Origin: Azophilus sp965200465
GTDB lineage: Bacteria; Pseudomonadota; Gammaproteobacteria; Pseudomonadales; Azotimanducaceae
Length of the DNA stretch: 64,000 bases
Direction of reading: 5' to 3'
Assembly: GCA_965200465.1 (NCBI GenBank)
Contig: OZ241358.1
Coordinates: forward strand, 434,001-498,000
The notes under the pieces are model-generated. The model ran no database searches, was not told the DNA's origin, and saw only the letters and a program-made list of their open reading frames with translations. Numbering within the stretch: the stretch's first letter is position 1; each line of letters opens with the position of its first letter. The translations under genes were made by a program, and so were the position numbers. Positions 1 through 9,048 of this stretch are shown one piece after another.

Positions 1-81
1 ATTGCCGGCGGCATCTAGGCTGGTATTTCGACCGTGCGGACGCCGCCTATTTCTACGGGTTGATTCTGGACCGAATTCAGC

Positions 82-756
82 ATGGCCAAGATTGACGCCA
101 ACCAATACGCCACCCTGACGTTCGACTGCTACGGCACTCTGATCGACTGGGAGTCGGGCATCACCGGCTACCTGCAGCCGCTGCTGGCCCGCTACGATGT
201 CCACGTCATTGACGAATTTCTGCTGGAGGCATTTGCGGAGCTGGAGCCGCAGTTGCAAGCGGAGGGAGGCGCCTACCGGGACGTGCTGGCCCGCCTGCTG
301 CAACGCCTTGGCGAGCGTCTGGCCTTCAAGCCGAAGCCGGAGGAGTTGGCCGGCTTTGCGGACGGCATTGAAAACTGGCCGGCGTTTGCGGACACGGTGG
401 AGGCGCTGCAAGCATTGGCCGGCCGTTTCGAGCTGGCGGTGGTCTCCAACATTGACGACGACCTGTTTGCGCACTCCGCCAAGCGCCTGCAGGCGCCCTT
501 CGCCCAGGTGGTCACGGCGCAGCAGGCGCAGGCGTACAAGCCCGATCCCCGGGTGTTTGAACTGGCGCTCAGCCGAGTGCGGCCGCCGGTGCTGCATGTG
601 GCGCAGAGCCGCTATCATGACATCGTTCCGGCGGCGCAGGCGGGGCTGGACACGGTGTGGATCAACCGCCCCTCCAAGGGTGCGGCCAAACCCGTTGAAG
701 CCGCCCCCACTTGGACCTTCACCAGCTTGGCCGAATTTGCGGCGGCGGTGCGCTAG
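82..756 (+). CDS. HAD-superfamily hydrolase, haloacid dehalogenase type II-like
   Basis: A 224-residue cytoplasmic HAD hydrolase. Motif I is FDCYGTLIDWE near residues 14-24 with the nucleophilic Asp, motif II is VVSNIDDD near 120, motif III has the Lys of YKPDP near 153, and motif IV is the HD of SRYHDIVPA near 178. Length and motif spacing fit the (S)-2-haloacid dehalogenase group, which hydrolyses a carbon-halogen or phosphate ester bond through an aspartyl intermediate. The actual substrate cannot be read from sequence, and many members are phosphatases. The next gene begins 29 bases after the stop on the same strand, so co-transcription is plausible. Confidence 0.85.
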   Translation: MAKIDANQYATLTFDCYGTLIDWESGITGYLQPLLARYDVHVIDEFLLEAFAELEPQLQAEGGAYRDVLARLLQRLGERLAFKPKPEELAGFADGIENWPAFADTVEALQALAGRFELAVVSNIDDDLFAHSAKRLQAPFAQVVTAQQAQAYKPDPRVFELALSRVRPPVLHVAQSRYHDIVPAAQAGLDTVWINRPSKGAAKPVEAAPTWTFTSLAEFAAAVR

Positions 757-785
757 GCCGGCGGAATTGCGCGGCGCAAAACTCC

Positions 786-1262
786 ATGCCCATCACCACC
801 ATCGAGATCAGCAAGGAGGCGCTGCACTTCGCCGCCGCCCACTTCACCCTGTTCTCCGCCACCGAGCGGGAGAACCTGCATGGCCACAATTTCCATGTGG
901 CGCTGGAAGCGGAGGCCGAGGTGGGGGACGACGGCCTCGCCTTCGACTACAACATCGTCAAGCAGGCGCTGCAGGGGCTGTGCGATCGCCTTGACGAGCA
1001 TGTTCTGCTGCCGGAACGCTCGCCCCATCTGCGCATCGTTCGGGAGGGCGGCTACGTCCTGGCGCTGTTCAACGGCGAACGCCTGCCCTTCCTGCCCCGG
1101 GACGTGCTGACCTTGCCAGTCGGCAACATCACCGTGGAGGCGCTGGCCGCTTGGATTCTGGATGAACTGCGCAGCGACCCAGCCTTGGCCGGATTGGACG
1201 TCGCCCGTTGGCTGGTCAGGGTTTCCTCCGGCCCTGGGCAGTGGGCGCGGGCGGAGGGTTGA
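786..1262 (+). CDS. 6-pyruvoyl-tetrahydropterin synthase / QueD-family protein
   Basis: A 158-residue T-fold protein. The zinc-binding histidines are present (HFAAAHF at the N-terminus and LHGHNFH near residue 35), followed by FDYNIVK and LDEHVLL, as in 6-carboxytetrahydropterin synthase of queuosine biosynthesis. One oddity is that the catalytic Cys that precedes HGH in QueD (C-G-R-L-HGH) is replaced here (R-E-N-L-HGH), and the C-terminal K-E-T region is also altered. The family is clear but QueD activity is doubtful. A queuosine precursor transporter lies about 1 kb downstream on the other strand. The ATG at 786 is chosen because homology begins there; the reading frame stays open upstream into the HAD gene. 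Confidence 0.8.
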   Translation: MPITTIEISKEALHFAAAHFTLFSATERENLHGHNFHVALEAEAEVGDDGLAFDYNIVKQALQGLCDRLDEHVLLPERSPHLRIVREGGYVLALFNGERLPFLPRDVLTLPVGNITVEALAAWILDELRSDPALAGLDVARWLVRVSSGPGQWARAEG

Positions 1263-1303
1263 GCCGCCGCGCAGCAGGGAACGGCGCATTGGCAAGGAGA
1301 CCC

Positions 1304-1999
1304 ATGAAAACCCTCATCATCACCGGCGCCAGCGCCGGCATTGGCCTCGCCGCCGCGCAGCGCTTCGCCGCCGCCGGCTGGGCCGTCGCCAACATCTCCC
1401 GCCGCCCCTGTCCGCTGGCCGGGGCGCAGCATTTGCGGGGGGACTTGGCGGCGCCGGACTTTGCGGAAAAACTGCGCGCACCCTTGGCGGCCGCGCTGGA
1501 TGCGGCGGACCGGGTCGTGCTCATCCACAACGCCTCCCGCCTGCGGAGCGACAGCGCCGCGGACACGCCCAGCGAGCAGTTGCGCACGGTGCTGGAGGTC
1601 AACCTAGTGGCGGCCAACTCCCTGAACCGCCTGGCCATTCCGCGCATGGGGCGCGGCTCCGCCATTCTCTTCGTCGGCTCCACCTTGGCGGAGAAGGCGG
1701 TGCCGAACAGCTATTCCTATGTGGTCAGCAAGCACGCCTTGGTCGGCATGATGCGGGCCACCTGCCAAGACCTCGCCGGCCGCGGCGTCCACACGGCTTG
1801 CATTTGCCCCGGCTTCACGGACACGGAGATGCTGCGCGCCCATGTGCCGCAGGAGGCCATGCCGGCAGTGGCCGAAATGTCGGCCTACGGACGCTTGATC
1901 GAACCGCGTGAGATCGCCGAAACCCTGTTTTGGGCAGCCGCCAACCCAGTGGTCAACGGCGCCGTGCTGCACGCCAATTTGGGCCAAGTGGAGCGCTAG
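1304..1999 (+). CDS. Short-chain dehydrogenase/reductase
   Basis: A 231-residue classical SDR. The nucleotide-binding TGASAGIG is at residues 6-13, the NAS motif follows near 72, and the catalytic Tyr-Lys pair is in SYSYVVSKHAL near 130. It should be a cytoplasmic NAD(P)-dependent oxidoreductase with an unidentified substrate. The start at 1304 is supported by AAGGAGA at 1294-1300. The gene ends convergently with the downstream minus-strand transporter, overlapping it by four bases. Confidence 0.88.
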   Translation: MKTLIITGASAGIGLAAAQRFAAAGWAVANISRRPCPLAGAQHLRGDLAAPDFAEKLRAPLAAALDAADRVVLIHNASRLRSDSAADTPSEQLRTVLEVNLVAANSLNRLAIPRMGRGSAILFVGSTLAEKAVPNSYSYVVSKHALVGMMRATCQDLAGRGVHTACICPGFTDTEMLRAHVPQEAMPAVAEMSAYGRLIEPREIAETLFWAAANPVVNGAVLHANLGQVER

Positions 2000-2775
2000 G
2001 CCTGCATCGCCTCCTCGTTGGCCTTAAGCCCCAAATAGGGCCGCAGCCAAGAGACCAGCAGGTAGGCCGGGGCCGTGTCCAGCGCTGCGACCAGCATTTT
2101 GAACGCATAACCGGACAGGATGAAGGTCAACAGCTGCGACGCCAGGGGCAGGTCGGCGTCTATCGGCACCGCCCCGGTGTAGAAATGGGTGATTAGAACC
2201 ACCGCCGTGGTATCGACTATCTGGCTGGTCATGGTGGAGGCGTTGTTGCGCAGCCAGAGATGCCGGCCGCCGGTGAACTTCTTCCAGAAATGGAACAGGC
2301 GAACGTCGCACAGTTGCGCCGCCAAATAGGCGATCATGGAGGCCAGCACCACGCCGAAGGTGAGTTGCTGAATTTCGTAGAACACCGGCAGGCGGCCGGC
2401 GGCGTCGAGCCGCGGCAGCCCGGTGGCGGCGTCCAGCTCCTCAAAGCCGGGCAGGACGCCGCCCAGCCACAGCAGAAAAACCACCCAAACGTTCAGCAGC
2501 ATGCCCACCCAAACCATGTCCCGAGCCTTCTTCTCGCCGAACAGTTCGCTGATGAGGTCCGTGCAGAGGAAGGTGACCGGGTAGGGGAGCACACCCACCG
2601 CCACCACCATGGGAATGGTCAGGCCGAACAGGTTGAACGAGAGGTCCACGAAGCGGGCGACGCCGAGCACGTTCAACAGCGTCAGGGTGCCCAGAAACAT
2701 CCCGGACAGGACCAGGTAAACCCGTTGCCGTCGTTTCTGGAAGTCGGGTTGGCTGGAAACTTGGTTGCCCGTCAC
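1996..2775 (-). CDS. yhhQ: Queuosine precursor transporter, YhhQ/VUT family
   Basis: A 259-residue integral membrane protein with about six hydrophobic segments. Family hallmarks are PYPVTFLCTDLISE near residue 64, LCDVRLFHFWKK near 157, and LWLRNNASTMTSQIVDT near 174. YhhQ imports queuosine precursors (preQ0/preQ1) for tRNA modification. The 6-pyruvoyl-tetrahydropterin-like gene nearby supports, but does not prove, a pterin/deazapurine context. The gene is convergent with the SDR, sharing the last four bases. Confidence 0.88.
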   Translation of the reverse strand: MTGNQVSSQPDFQKRRQRVYLVLSGMFLGTLTLLNVLGVARFVDLSFNLFGLTIPMVVAVGVLPYPVTFLCTDLISELFGEKKARDMVWVGMLLNVWVVFLLWLGGVLPGFEELDAATGLPRLDAAGRLPVFYEIQQLTFGVVLASMIAYLAAQLCDVRLFHFWKKFTGGRHLWLRNNASTMTSQIVDTTAVVLITHFYTGAVPIDADLPLASQLLTFILSGYAFKMLVAALDTAPAYLLVSWLRPYLGLKANEEAMQA

Positions 2776-2829
2776 CTCTGGGCGTCCTTGCAGCGGGAGT
2801 TGGCGGAGTTTTGCAATTCGAGCGGCGGA

Positions 2830-3741
2830 CTACAATAGTTCCACGGTTTCGGCGATGGACTCCCGCAGGCGCTTTTCCGCAATGCCGCCGATGCGCAGGC
2901 GCGTGGCCACTAGGTGGGTCGGGTGCAGAATTTCCCGGTATTCGGCCAGCTTTGCAGCCACGTATTGCCGCTCCCCGACCAGGGCCCAGTCCTCCGTTGC
3001 GGCGCCGTCGTCCCGCCGCGGCCGGCCGGCCTCGTCCAAGCGGCGGCGCACTGCTTCTATTTCCTTGGCGCCGCGCCCGACGAACACGCAGCGCATGATG
3101 GGCCGCACCGCTATTTCGCCATGCCCGGCGGCCGCCGCGGCTTGCCGGTGCAACTCCAGGTTCGACCTAAGGTTCGCCAAGGTTTCCATGGGCGACGCCA
3201 AATAGGGCAGGCCCAGCCGCCCGGCTTGGGCCAACGCCTTGGGGCCGAAGGCCGCCACCCAAATGGGTGGATGGGGCCGCTGCACCGGCAGCGGGTCCAG
3301 CACGATGGCGTCGGCGGCGCCCTCCACCGCGATCGCCTCTCCGGCCCAAGCCCGCAGCATGGTCCGCAGATTGGCTTCAAACCGCTCCCGCTTTTCCTTG
3401 GGGATCACGTCAAACGCCCGCAAGGTGGCGGCGGCGTAGCCGCGCCCAACCCCCAGCACCGCCCGCCCGCCGGACAGCTGATCGAGCACCGCCACCTGCT
3501 CCGCCGCCAGCAGCGGGTTGCGCATCGGCAGGAGGTAGGAGGTGGTGCCCAGCCGAATCCGCTCCGTGGCCCCGGCAACGGCGGCGAGCAGCATGAGCGG
3601 GTCTGGAATGGCGTTGGGCGTGAAGTGGCTCTCCGGCAGCCAAAAGGATTCATAGCCTAGGGACTCGCCAACCCGCGCCTGCCTCGCCAAGGACTTGGCG
3701 GAGCGGTCTTGGAAGTCCCAAGGGGTGAGCCCTAGCCGCAT
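2830..3741 (-). CDS. LLM-class flavin-dependent oxidoreductase
   Basis: A 303-residue luciferase-like monooxygenase. The N-terminus MRLGLTPWDF, the GYESFWLPESHF segment and the barrel motifs RIRLGTTSYLLPMRNP and GRAVLGVGRGY are typical of the bacterial luciferase/F420-or-FMN family. It probably uses reduced FMN or F420 to oxidise a small molecule; the substrate is not deducible. It stands alone on the minus strand, 88 bases upstream (in its own direction) of nothing obvious. The 145 bases between it and the next minus-strand gene hold no recognisable feature. Confidence 0.85.
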   Translation of the reverse strand: MRLGLTPWDFQDRSAKSLARQARVGESLGYESFWLPESHFTPNAIPDPLMLLAAVAGATERIRLGTTSYLLPMRNPLLAAEQVAVLDQLSGGRAVLGVGRGYAAATLRAFDVIPKEKRERFEANLRTMLRAWAGEAIAVEGAADAIVLDPLPVQRPHPPIWVAAFGPKALAQAGRLGLPYLASPMETLANLRSNLELHRQAAAAAGHGEIAVRPIMRCVFVGRGAKEIEAVRRRLDEAGRPRRDDGAATEDWALVGERQYVAAKLAEYREILHPTHLVATRLRIGGIAEKRLRESIAETVELL

Positions 3742-3886
3742 GTCCCGGCTTCCTCCAAGCCGCTGGTCCGAGCGTCGCCGTGGCCGAGGAGGTCCTTTAG
3801 GAGCCGCTGGTTGTCGATGCCGAAATGGGGTGCCGTTTGCGGTTGCCGGGCTTGGCTTCCCGGCGCTCCTTCGGTGGTTGCGGACA

Positions 3887-4813
3887 CTAGGCGCCTTCCC
3901 GCCCGGTTGCTGCGGCGGGCCGCTGCAACCCTGGCGGCGGCCCGCTCATCGACGCCGCGCTGCGCTGCCGCTGCAGGACGAGCATGACGCGCATGCTGCC
4001 GATCACGGCGCTGATGTGCCGCTGCAGGGCGAAGTCCCGATAGAGCGGATCTTCGCGCAGCAATGCGCAATTCCGCCCGGCGCCGCAACTGAAGCTGGTC
4101 CTTCTGCCGAAGTTGTTGCCGGCGGGGCCGTACTCCCCGAACTTGCCCGGATCTTCGTTTAGGGACCAGAAAGCCTCCCAGGAGGTCGGCAGCCCGAACA
4201 TGGGGGCCTGCACTGCGGTCAAGGTGTCGTCCGCGGTCTGCTTCAGTATGCTGTGGTAGTCGCCGGGGTTGGCGAGGACGTAGGGGCAGCTCTTTTCCGT
4301 GGCGGCGGCGACCTTGGCTTGGTCAACGGGGAAATTGTTGAACTTGTCCTTGAAGCTGAGCCGCCACCATCTGGCCGTGTAAACCGGCGCCGCCTGCGCC
4401 GGCGAAGTGACTTCCTGAACATAGTTCAGGATTCGTCCGATGCTGTTGTAAACCGCGGTGGGGGCGGCCTTGTCCGCGAGCAGGCGCGCCTGTTGGTTGA
4501 AGTGTTCGTGAAAGCGGGTGTCGATCACCCACAGGACGTCGCGGTCGCCGACTCCGCTGCGGTCATAGTAGCTCCAGCGAAACAGGCGCACGAAGAAGTT
4601 GGCCTCCGCCTGCCGGGCGTTGGCCTTGGCTATGATGCGCACCTGCAGGGCGTTCACGCTTGGAATGTCGCTGTCCGCCAAGCAGCGGTTGAGTTGCTTG
4701 GCGGCCAGAAACGTCAGCTTCTGGTGGACGGCCGATTCGTAGGCGAGGCCACTTCCCGCCAGCACTGAGGCAATGGCGGCCAAGCAGATCCGCATTTTGG
4801 CGGGAGAGCGCAT
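3887..4813 (-). CDS. Secreted protein with weak phospholipase C / P1-nuclease-like features
   Basis: A 308-residue protein with a signal peptide; an internal start at 4795 (MRICLAAIASVLAG) gives a cleaner one, cut after GLA. The mature part has AVHQKLTFLAAKQLN, DTRFHEHFNQQ and a hydrophobic helix LNYVQEVTSPAQ, laid out like the all-helical zinc phospholipase C/P1 nuclease fold. However, the usual metal-binding His after the P-A pair is missing, so catalytic activity is doubtful. The C-terminal 30 residues are low complexity. Its role is unknown; periplasmic or secreted location is the firm part of this call. Confidence 0.55.
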   Translation of the reverse strand: MRSPAKMRICLAAIASVLAGSGLAYESAVHQKLTFLAAKQLNRCLADSDIPSVNALQVRIIAKANARQAEANFFVRLFRWSYYDRSGVGDRDVLWVIDTRFHEHFNQQARLLADKAAPTAVYNSIGRILNYVQEVTSPAQAAPVYTARWWRLSFKDKFNNFPVDQAKVAAATEKSCPYVLANPGDYHSILKQTADDTLTAVQAPMFGLPTSWEAFWSLNEDPGKFGEYGPAGNNFGRRTSFSCGAGRNCALLREDPLYRDFALQRHISAVIGSMRVMLVLQRQRSAASMSGPPPGLQRPAAATGREGA

Positions 4814-4917
4814 ATGGGCGGCACACTATAGCGCCCTGCAATGGTTAAGTGGCAATCCGCAAGCGCCTTTGGCAAACTCGTCGCCCACTTTGTTCGCATC
4901 CAGTGGTGGAGAATGGC

Positions 4918-6000
4918 ATGAAGGCAGCAGTGTTGCGGGAGGTCAACAAGCCGTTGGCGATAGAGAGCGTTGAGCACGGCGACCCAGCGCCGCGGGAGGT
5001 GCTGGTGCGCACGGTCGCCGCCGGCGTTTGCCATTCCGACCTGCACTTTCAGAACGGCGCCTATCCGTATGCGTTGCCGGCGGTGCTCGGCCACGAGTCC
5101 GCCGGCGTGGTGGAGGCGGTCGGGGAAAGCGTCACCTACGTCAAGCCGGGCGACCACGTCATCACTTGCCTGTCGGCTTTTTGCGGCCATTGCGAGCACT
5201 GCCTCACCGGCCACATGTCCCTGTGCATGTCGCCGGAGTTGCAGAGGAGCGCCGCAGGGCCGCCGCGCTTGACCAAGAACGGCGAGCCGCTCGCCCAATT
5301 CCTGAATCTTTCGTCCTTCGCCGAATACATGCTGGTGCATGAACACGCCCTCGCCAAGGTGCGGGAGGACATGCCCCTGGATCGGGCGGCCCTGATCGGC
5401 TGCGCCGTCACCACTGGAGTGGGGGCGGTCATTCACACGGCCGGCGTGGAGCCGGGGACCTCGGTGGCGGTCATCGGCTGCGGCGGCGTCGGCTTGGCGG
5501 CGATCAACGGCGCGGCAATCGCCGGCGCCGGGCGCATCATCGCCGTGGACCTGGTGCTGTCCAAGCTGGAGTTGGCGCAGCAATTCGGCGCCACGGATCT
5601 AGTCAACGCCGCGCAGGTGGACCCGGTGCAGGCGGTGCGCGAACTGACGGGTGGCGGCGTTCACTACTCGTTTGAGGCGATTGGCTTGGCGAAGACCGCG
5701 CAGCAGGCTTTCAAGATGGTGGGCCGGGGCGGCACGGCAACGATCGTCGGCATGATTCCGGTCGGCGCCATGGTGGAGATTCACGGTCCGGAGTTCCTGG
5801 CGGAGAAGAAGCTGCAAGGGTCGAACATGGGATCAAACCGCTTCCGAGTGGACATGCCCCGCTTCGTGGACTTCTACCTGCAAGGGAGGCTGCACCTTGA
5901 CGAACTGATATCGGGGCGCATCCGGCTCGAGGACGTCAATGAGGCTTTCGCCCAGCTGGAAACCGGCGAGGTCGCCCGCAACGTCATCATGTTTGAGTGA
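4918..6000 (+). CDS. Zinc-dependent alcohol dehydrogenase, class III-like
   Basis: A 360-residue medium-chain dehydrogenase. The catalytic zinc ligands are in AGVCHSDLHF (Cys-37 region) and GHESAG. The structural-zinc cysteines follow in CGHCEHCLTGHMSLC, and the Rossmann motif is VIGCGGVGLAAI near residue 185. It oxidises or reduces an alcohol/aldehyde with NAD(P). It resembles the class III/mycothiol-dependent and Zn-alcohol dehydrogenase group, but substrate is not resolved. The start at 4918 is preferred over an upstream in-frame codon at 4849 because MKAAVLRE is the canonical N-terminus and GGTGGAGA lies just before it. Confidence 0.88.
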   Translation: MKAAVLREVNKPLAIESVEHGDPAPREVLVRTVAAGVCHSDLHFQNGAYPYALPAVLGHESAGVVEAVGESVTYVKPGDHVITCLSAFCGHCEHCLTGHMSLCMSPELQRSAAGPPRLTKNGEPLAQFLNLSSFAEYMLVHEHALAKVREDMPLDRAALIGCAVTTGVGAVIHTAGVEPGTSVAVIGCGGVGLAAINGAAIAGAGRIIAVDLVLSKLELAQQFGATDLVNAAQVDPVQAVRELTGGGVHYSFEAIGLAKTAQQAFKMVGRGGTATIVGMIPVGAMVEIHGPEFLAEKKLQGSNMGSNRFRVDMPRFVDFYLQGRLHLDELISGRIRLEDVNEAFAQLETGEVARNVIMFE

Positions 6001-6151
6001 AACCCGCCCCAAATGGGCGCTTGCGCTCTTGACGGAGCGCCGCCAGCCCCCATCCCCCCTCTTGGCTGGCGATTGGCGGTGCGCGCCATCGGTGGCCAGT
6101 TCCCTGCTGCTGGCCACGCGGATGCTTCATTGGCCGGGCGGCGGGGGTGCC

Positions 6152-7516
6152 CTACCTTATGGAAATGTAGTCGTAGCGCCCGGAACGGTAGATGCGCAGC
6201 AGGATTTGCCGCGCTTGCACGCCTATGGCCTCCCGCAGGTCCTTGAGCTCCGCAACCTCCTTGCGGTTGGCGGCCACGATCACATCGCCTCTGCGCAGGC
6301 CGGCCGCCCAGGCGCGGCTGTCTTGGGCCACGGCGGTGACCAGCACCCCGGCGCCGCCCTCGTCTTCGTTGCGGAAGTTCTGCAGTTCGGTGTTCGCCAA
6401 CCGCGCATCGATGCGCTCGCCGCCGACCTGTTCCTGCAGGTCGTCCTCAATGGCGATGGTAACTTGGTGCTTGCGCCCCTTGCGCAGCAGTTCCACTTCG
6501 AGTTCGTCGCCGATGAAGACCGCCGCGGTCTGGCTGTGGAAGTCCCCAATTTCCCGCACCTCCTGGTTGCCGATGCGGGTGATGACGTCCCCGGTTTCCA
6601 TTTCGTCCGCCGCGGCGCCGCCCGCCGCCACGGACACCACCACCACTCCGGCTTGGTCCTGCACGTCGAAGGCTTCTGCTAGGTCTGGGTTCAGATTCTG
6701 CACCTCCAGCCCTAGATAGCCGCGCCGCACCTCGCCGTGGCGGATGATCTGGCGCATGATGGCCTGCACCAAGTTGGAGGGAATGGCGAAGCCGATGCCG
6801 ACGTTGACGCCGGCGGGGGACAGCAGGGCGGCGTTGACGCCCACCAGGGCGCCGGACAGATCCACCAAGGCGCCGCCGGAGTTGCCGGGATTGATGGAGG
6901 CGTCCGTTTGGATGAAGTCCTCAAAGCCCTCAAAGCCGAGGCCGCTGCGCCCCAAGGCGCTGACGATGCCGCTGGTGACGGTTTGGTTAAGGCCGAAGGG
7001 GTTGCCGATGGCGACCACGAAGTCCCCCACCCGCAGGGCGTCTGAATTCCCGAACTCCATTTGGATGAGGCCGTCGGCCGACGCTTGCAGCAGCGCCAAG
7101 TCCACCGCTTGATCGCTGCCGATCAGTTCCGCCTCCAGCACTCGGCCGTCGGAAAGGGTGATGTCGATGTCGTCGGCGCGGGCGACCACATGGTTGTTGG
7201 TGACGATGTAGCCGTTCTCCGCGTCTATGACCACGCCGCTGCCAGCGCTGCGGGTGCGGCGGTAGCGCTGCCGGTTGGGAACGTTGAAGAAGCGGCGGAA
7301 GAAGGGGTCGTCGAGCAGCGGGTTGCGCACCGCTGTGGTGGTGTGGGTGGCGATGTTGACCACCGCCGGGTTCACCCGCTCCAGCATGGGCGCCAAGCTG
7401 GGCAAGGGCTGGCCGCCGGGCAGGGCGGCGGGACTAGCGGCGAAAGCCGGGAGCGCGGCTAGGAAGGCTAGCAGGCAAGCCGCTGTTGTTGCCGGCCGCA
7501 GTGGTTTCGTTCTCAT
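6152..7516 (-). CDS. degQ: Do-family periplasmic serine protease (DegP/DegQ type)
   Basis: A 454-residue secreted protease/chaperone. A signal peptide (about residues 1-27, ending PAFA) is followed by a trypsin-like domain with His in VTNNHVVARADD, Asp in AVDLALLQA and Ser in INPGNSGGAL. Two PDZ domains follow, beginning near RRGYLGLEVQ and in the C-terminal 90 residues. It should degrade misfolded envelope proteins in the periplasm. The start at 7516 excludes 28 residues that overlap the tRNA gene. The gene lies 23 bases downstream of tRNA-Gly on the same strand, so it may be read from the tRNA promoter. Confidence 0.93.
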   Translation of the reverse strand: MRTKPLRPATTAACLLAFLAALPAFAASPAALPGGQPLPSLAPMLERVNPAVVNIATHTTTAVRNPLLDDPFFRRFFNVPNRQRYRRTRSAGSGVVIDAENGYIVTNNHVVARADDIDITLSDGRVLEAELIGSDQAVDLALLQASADGLIQMEFGNSDALRVGDFVVAIGNPFGLNQTVTSGIVSALGRSGLGFEGFEDFIQTDASINPGNSGGALVDLSGALVGVNAALLSPAGVNVGIGFAIPSNLVQAIMRQIIRHGEVRRGYLGLEVQNLNPDLAEAFDVQDQAGVVVVSVAAGGAAADEMETGDVITRIGNQEVREIGDFHSQTAAVFIGDELEVELLRKGRKHQVTIAIEDDLQEQVGGERIDARLANTELQNFRNEDEGGAGVLVTAVAQDSRAWAAGLRRGDVIVAANRKEVAELKDLREAIGVQARQILLRIYRSGRYDYISIR

Positions 7517-7539
7517 GGTTCGGTTAGGTCCAAAGGTGG

Positions 7540-7615
7540 TGGAGCGGGAAACGGGACTCGAACCCGCGACAGCTTGCTTGGGAAGCAAGGGCTCTACCAA
7601 CTGAGCTATTCCCGC
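7540..7615 (-). tRNA. glyT: tRNA-Gly (anticodon CCC)
   Basis: On the minus strand a 76-nt cloverleaf starts GCGGGAA at 7615 and ends TTCCCGC-T-CCA at 7540, with the CCA encoded. The anticodon stem CTTGC/GCAAG encloses the loop TTCCCAA, giving anticodon CCC (glycine GGG codons). The D-arm AGCTCAGTTGGTAGAGC and T-arm GGGTTCGAGTCCC are standard. Confidence 0.95.
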
Positions 7616-7851
7616 ACGAAGGCGGCCCTCAACTGCGCAGTCTAACCCACTGCGGGAATTCTGCGCACATCTAATTTTCCATTCCCCAATCCCCGCTCAA
7701 GGAATCTTTGCAGCGTGTTGCAAGGCGCACCGTGCAAGGTTTTTTCCGGGGATTGCATGGTTGCGGGACTTGGGAAGGCCCCCTGGGAGCGCACTGCATA
7801 GCCCTTGCCCGTTGTGGTGTAATTGCCCGCATCGGCCGCTAGGCCTGGACG
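7616..7851. other. Intergenic region holding one dispersed-repeat copy
   Basis: This 236-base gap between tRNA-Gly and the binding-protein gene contains the first copy of the 69-bp inverted-terminus element. No promoter or coding signal is convincing in the remainder. Confidence 0.6.
7687..7755 (+). repeat. 69-bp dispersed intergenic repeat, copy 1
   Basis: It is bounded by a perfect 9-bp inverted repeat, CAATCCCCG at 7687-7695 and CGGGGATTG at 7747-7755. The core carries GTTGCAAGG and CGTGCAAGGTTTTTTCC. The same element recurs at 17375-17442 (inverted) and 36279-36348, always between genes. The size and ends suggest a MITE-like or REP-like element. Confidence 0.8.
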
Positions 7852-9012
7852 ATGAAGAGGTGCCTGCCCATGCGCATTGGTTTGCGGAAGCGTCGCCCCC
7901 AACCTCGATTGGGGGTGGAGGAAAGAGCCCGGCTTTGGACGGCGGTTTTGGCCTTGGCTTGCGCCTTGGCGGCGCCGGCCCTGTTCGCGCAGGAGGGCCG
8001 CTCCATCACGGCGGTGTCTTTTGGCGGCTCCTACGCCAGGGCTTCGGTGAAGGCGTATCACGAACCCTTCACGCAAGAGACCGGCATTGGCGTCAAGCTC
8101 GATGAGTACAACGGCGGGCTGGCGCAAATCCGCGCCCAGGTGGAGACCGGCAACGTCAGTTGGGACGTGGTTGACTTGAACGCCGGGGACGTGCTGCTCG
8201 GCTGCGATGAGGGCCTTTTGGAGGAAATCGACTACGCCGCTCTGCCGCCGGCGCCGGATGGAACCCCGGCGGCGGAGGACTTCGTGGTGGAGGAAAAGCT
8301 CGACTGCGGCGCCATCGTCACCATTTTTTCCGACATTTACGCCTACAACAAGAAGCTGTTTCCCGACGCCAAGCCCAGCACCATGGCGGACTTCTTTGAT
8401 TTGCGGAAGTTTCCCGGGCGGCGGGGCCTGCGCCGGGCGCCCAACTCCACTCTGGAGTTCGCCCTGGTGGGGGACGGCGTGCCGGCGGACCAGGTCTATG
8501 CGGTGCTGGCCACCCCGGAAGGGGTGGACCGCGCCTTCCGCAAGCTGGACAGCATCAAGAGCCAAGTGGTCTGGTGGGAGGCGGGCGCCCAGCCGCCGCA
8601 GATGCTCGTGGATGGGGAGGTGGTCATGAGCACCGCCTACAACGGGCGCATCTTCAACGCTCAGTTCCTGGAAAACCAGCCCTTGGAAATCGTTTGGGAC
8701 GGCCAGGTGCAGGCGCTGTCATACTTAAGCATCGTGGCCGGCTCCCCGAATGCGGATTTGGCTAGGCGGTTCGTCGCCTTCGCATCGAGCACCCAGTCCA
8801 TTGCCAACTTGGCCGGCTACATCTCCTACGGCATCGCCCGCCGCTCCGCCATGCCGTTGGTGGGCAAGCACTTTGAGGTGGGCGTGGACATGCTGCCGCA
8901 CCTGCCCACCGCCCCGGAGAACATGAACAACGTGGTGGTTCAGGATTTCGAGTGGTGGGCCGACAACCAAGACGACGTGAACGAACGATTCGCCGCTTGG
9001 TTGATTAGGTAG
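7852..9012 (+). CDS. ABC transporter substrate-binding protein, polyamine (PotD/PotF) type
   Basis: A 386-residue periplasmic binding protein. After a long basic N-region and a hydrophobic segment ending PALFAQ (about residues 28-47), the mature part begins ITAVSFGGSYARASVKAYH. Motifs ETGIGVKLDEYNGG, WDVVDL, YNKKLFP and FEWWADNQDDVNERF are typical of polyamine or opine-type binding proteins. No permease or ATPase genes adjoin it, so it is an orphan component; its partner transporter must be elsewhere. The start may be the later ATG at 7870. Confidence 0.82.
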   Translation: MKRCLPMRIGLRKRRPQPRLGVEERARLWTAVLALACALAAPALFAQEGRSITAVSFGGSYARASVKAYHEPFTQETGIGVKLDEYNGGLAQIRAQVETGNVSWDVVDLNAGDVLLGCDEGLLEEIDYAALPPAPDGTPAAEDFVVEEKLDCGAIVTIFSDIYAYNKKLFPDAKPSTMADFFDLRKFPGRRGLRRAPNSTLEFALVGDGVPADQVYAVLATPEGVDRAFRKLDSIKSQVVWWEAGAQPPQMLVDGEVVMSTAYNGRIFNAQFLENQPLEIVWDGQVQALSYLSIVAGSPNADLARRFVAFASSTQSIANLAGYISYGIARRSAMPLVGKHFEVGVDMLPHLPTAPENMNNVVVQDFEWWADNQDDVNERFAAWLIR

Positions 9013-9048
9013 CGGACTTTCCGCCTTGCCGCAGGATTCGCCTAGCTG

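Noticed and set aside
1..81. End of an upstream gene
   Set aside because: A short open stretch ends in TAG at 16-18, but only five codons are visible, too few to support a feature.
197..994. Long Arg/Ala-rich frames overlapping most core genes, of which this is one example
   Set aside because: They are mirror frames of genuine genes in a high-GC genome, with no motif and biased Arg/Pro/Ala content.
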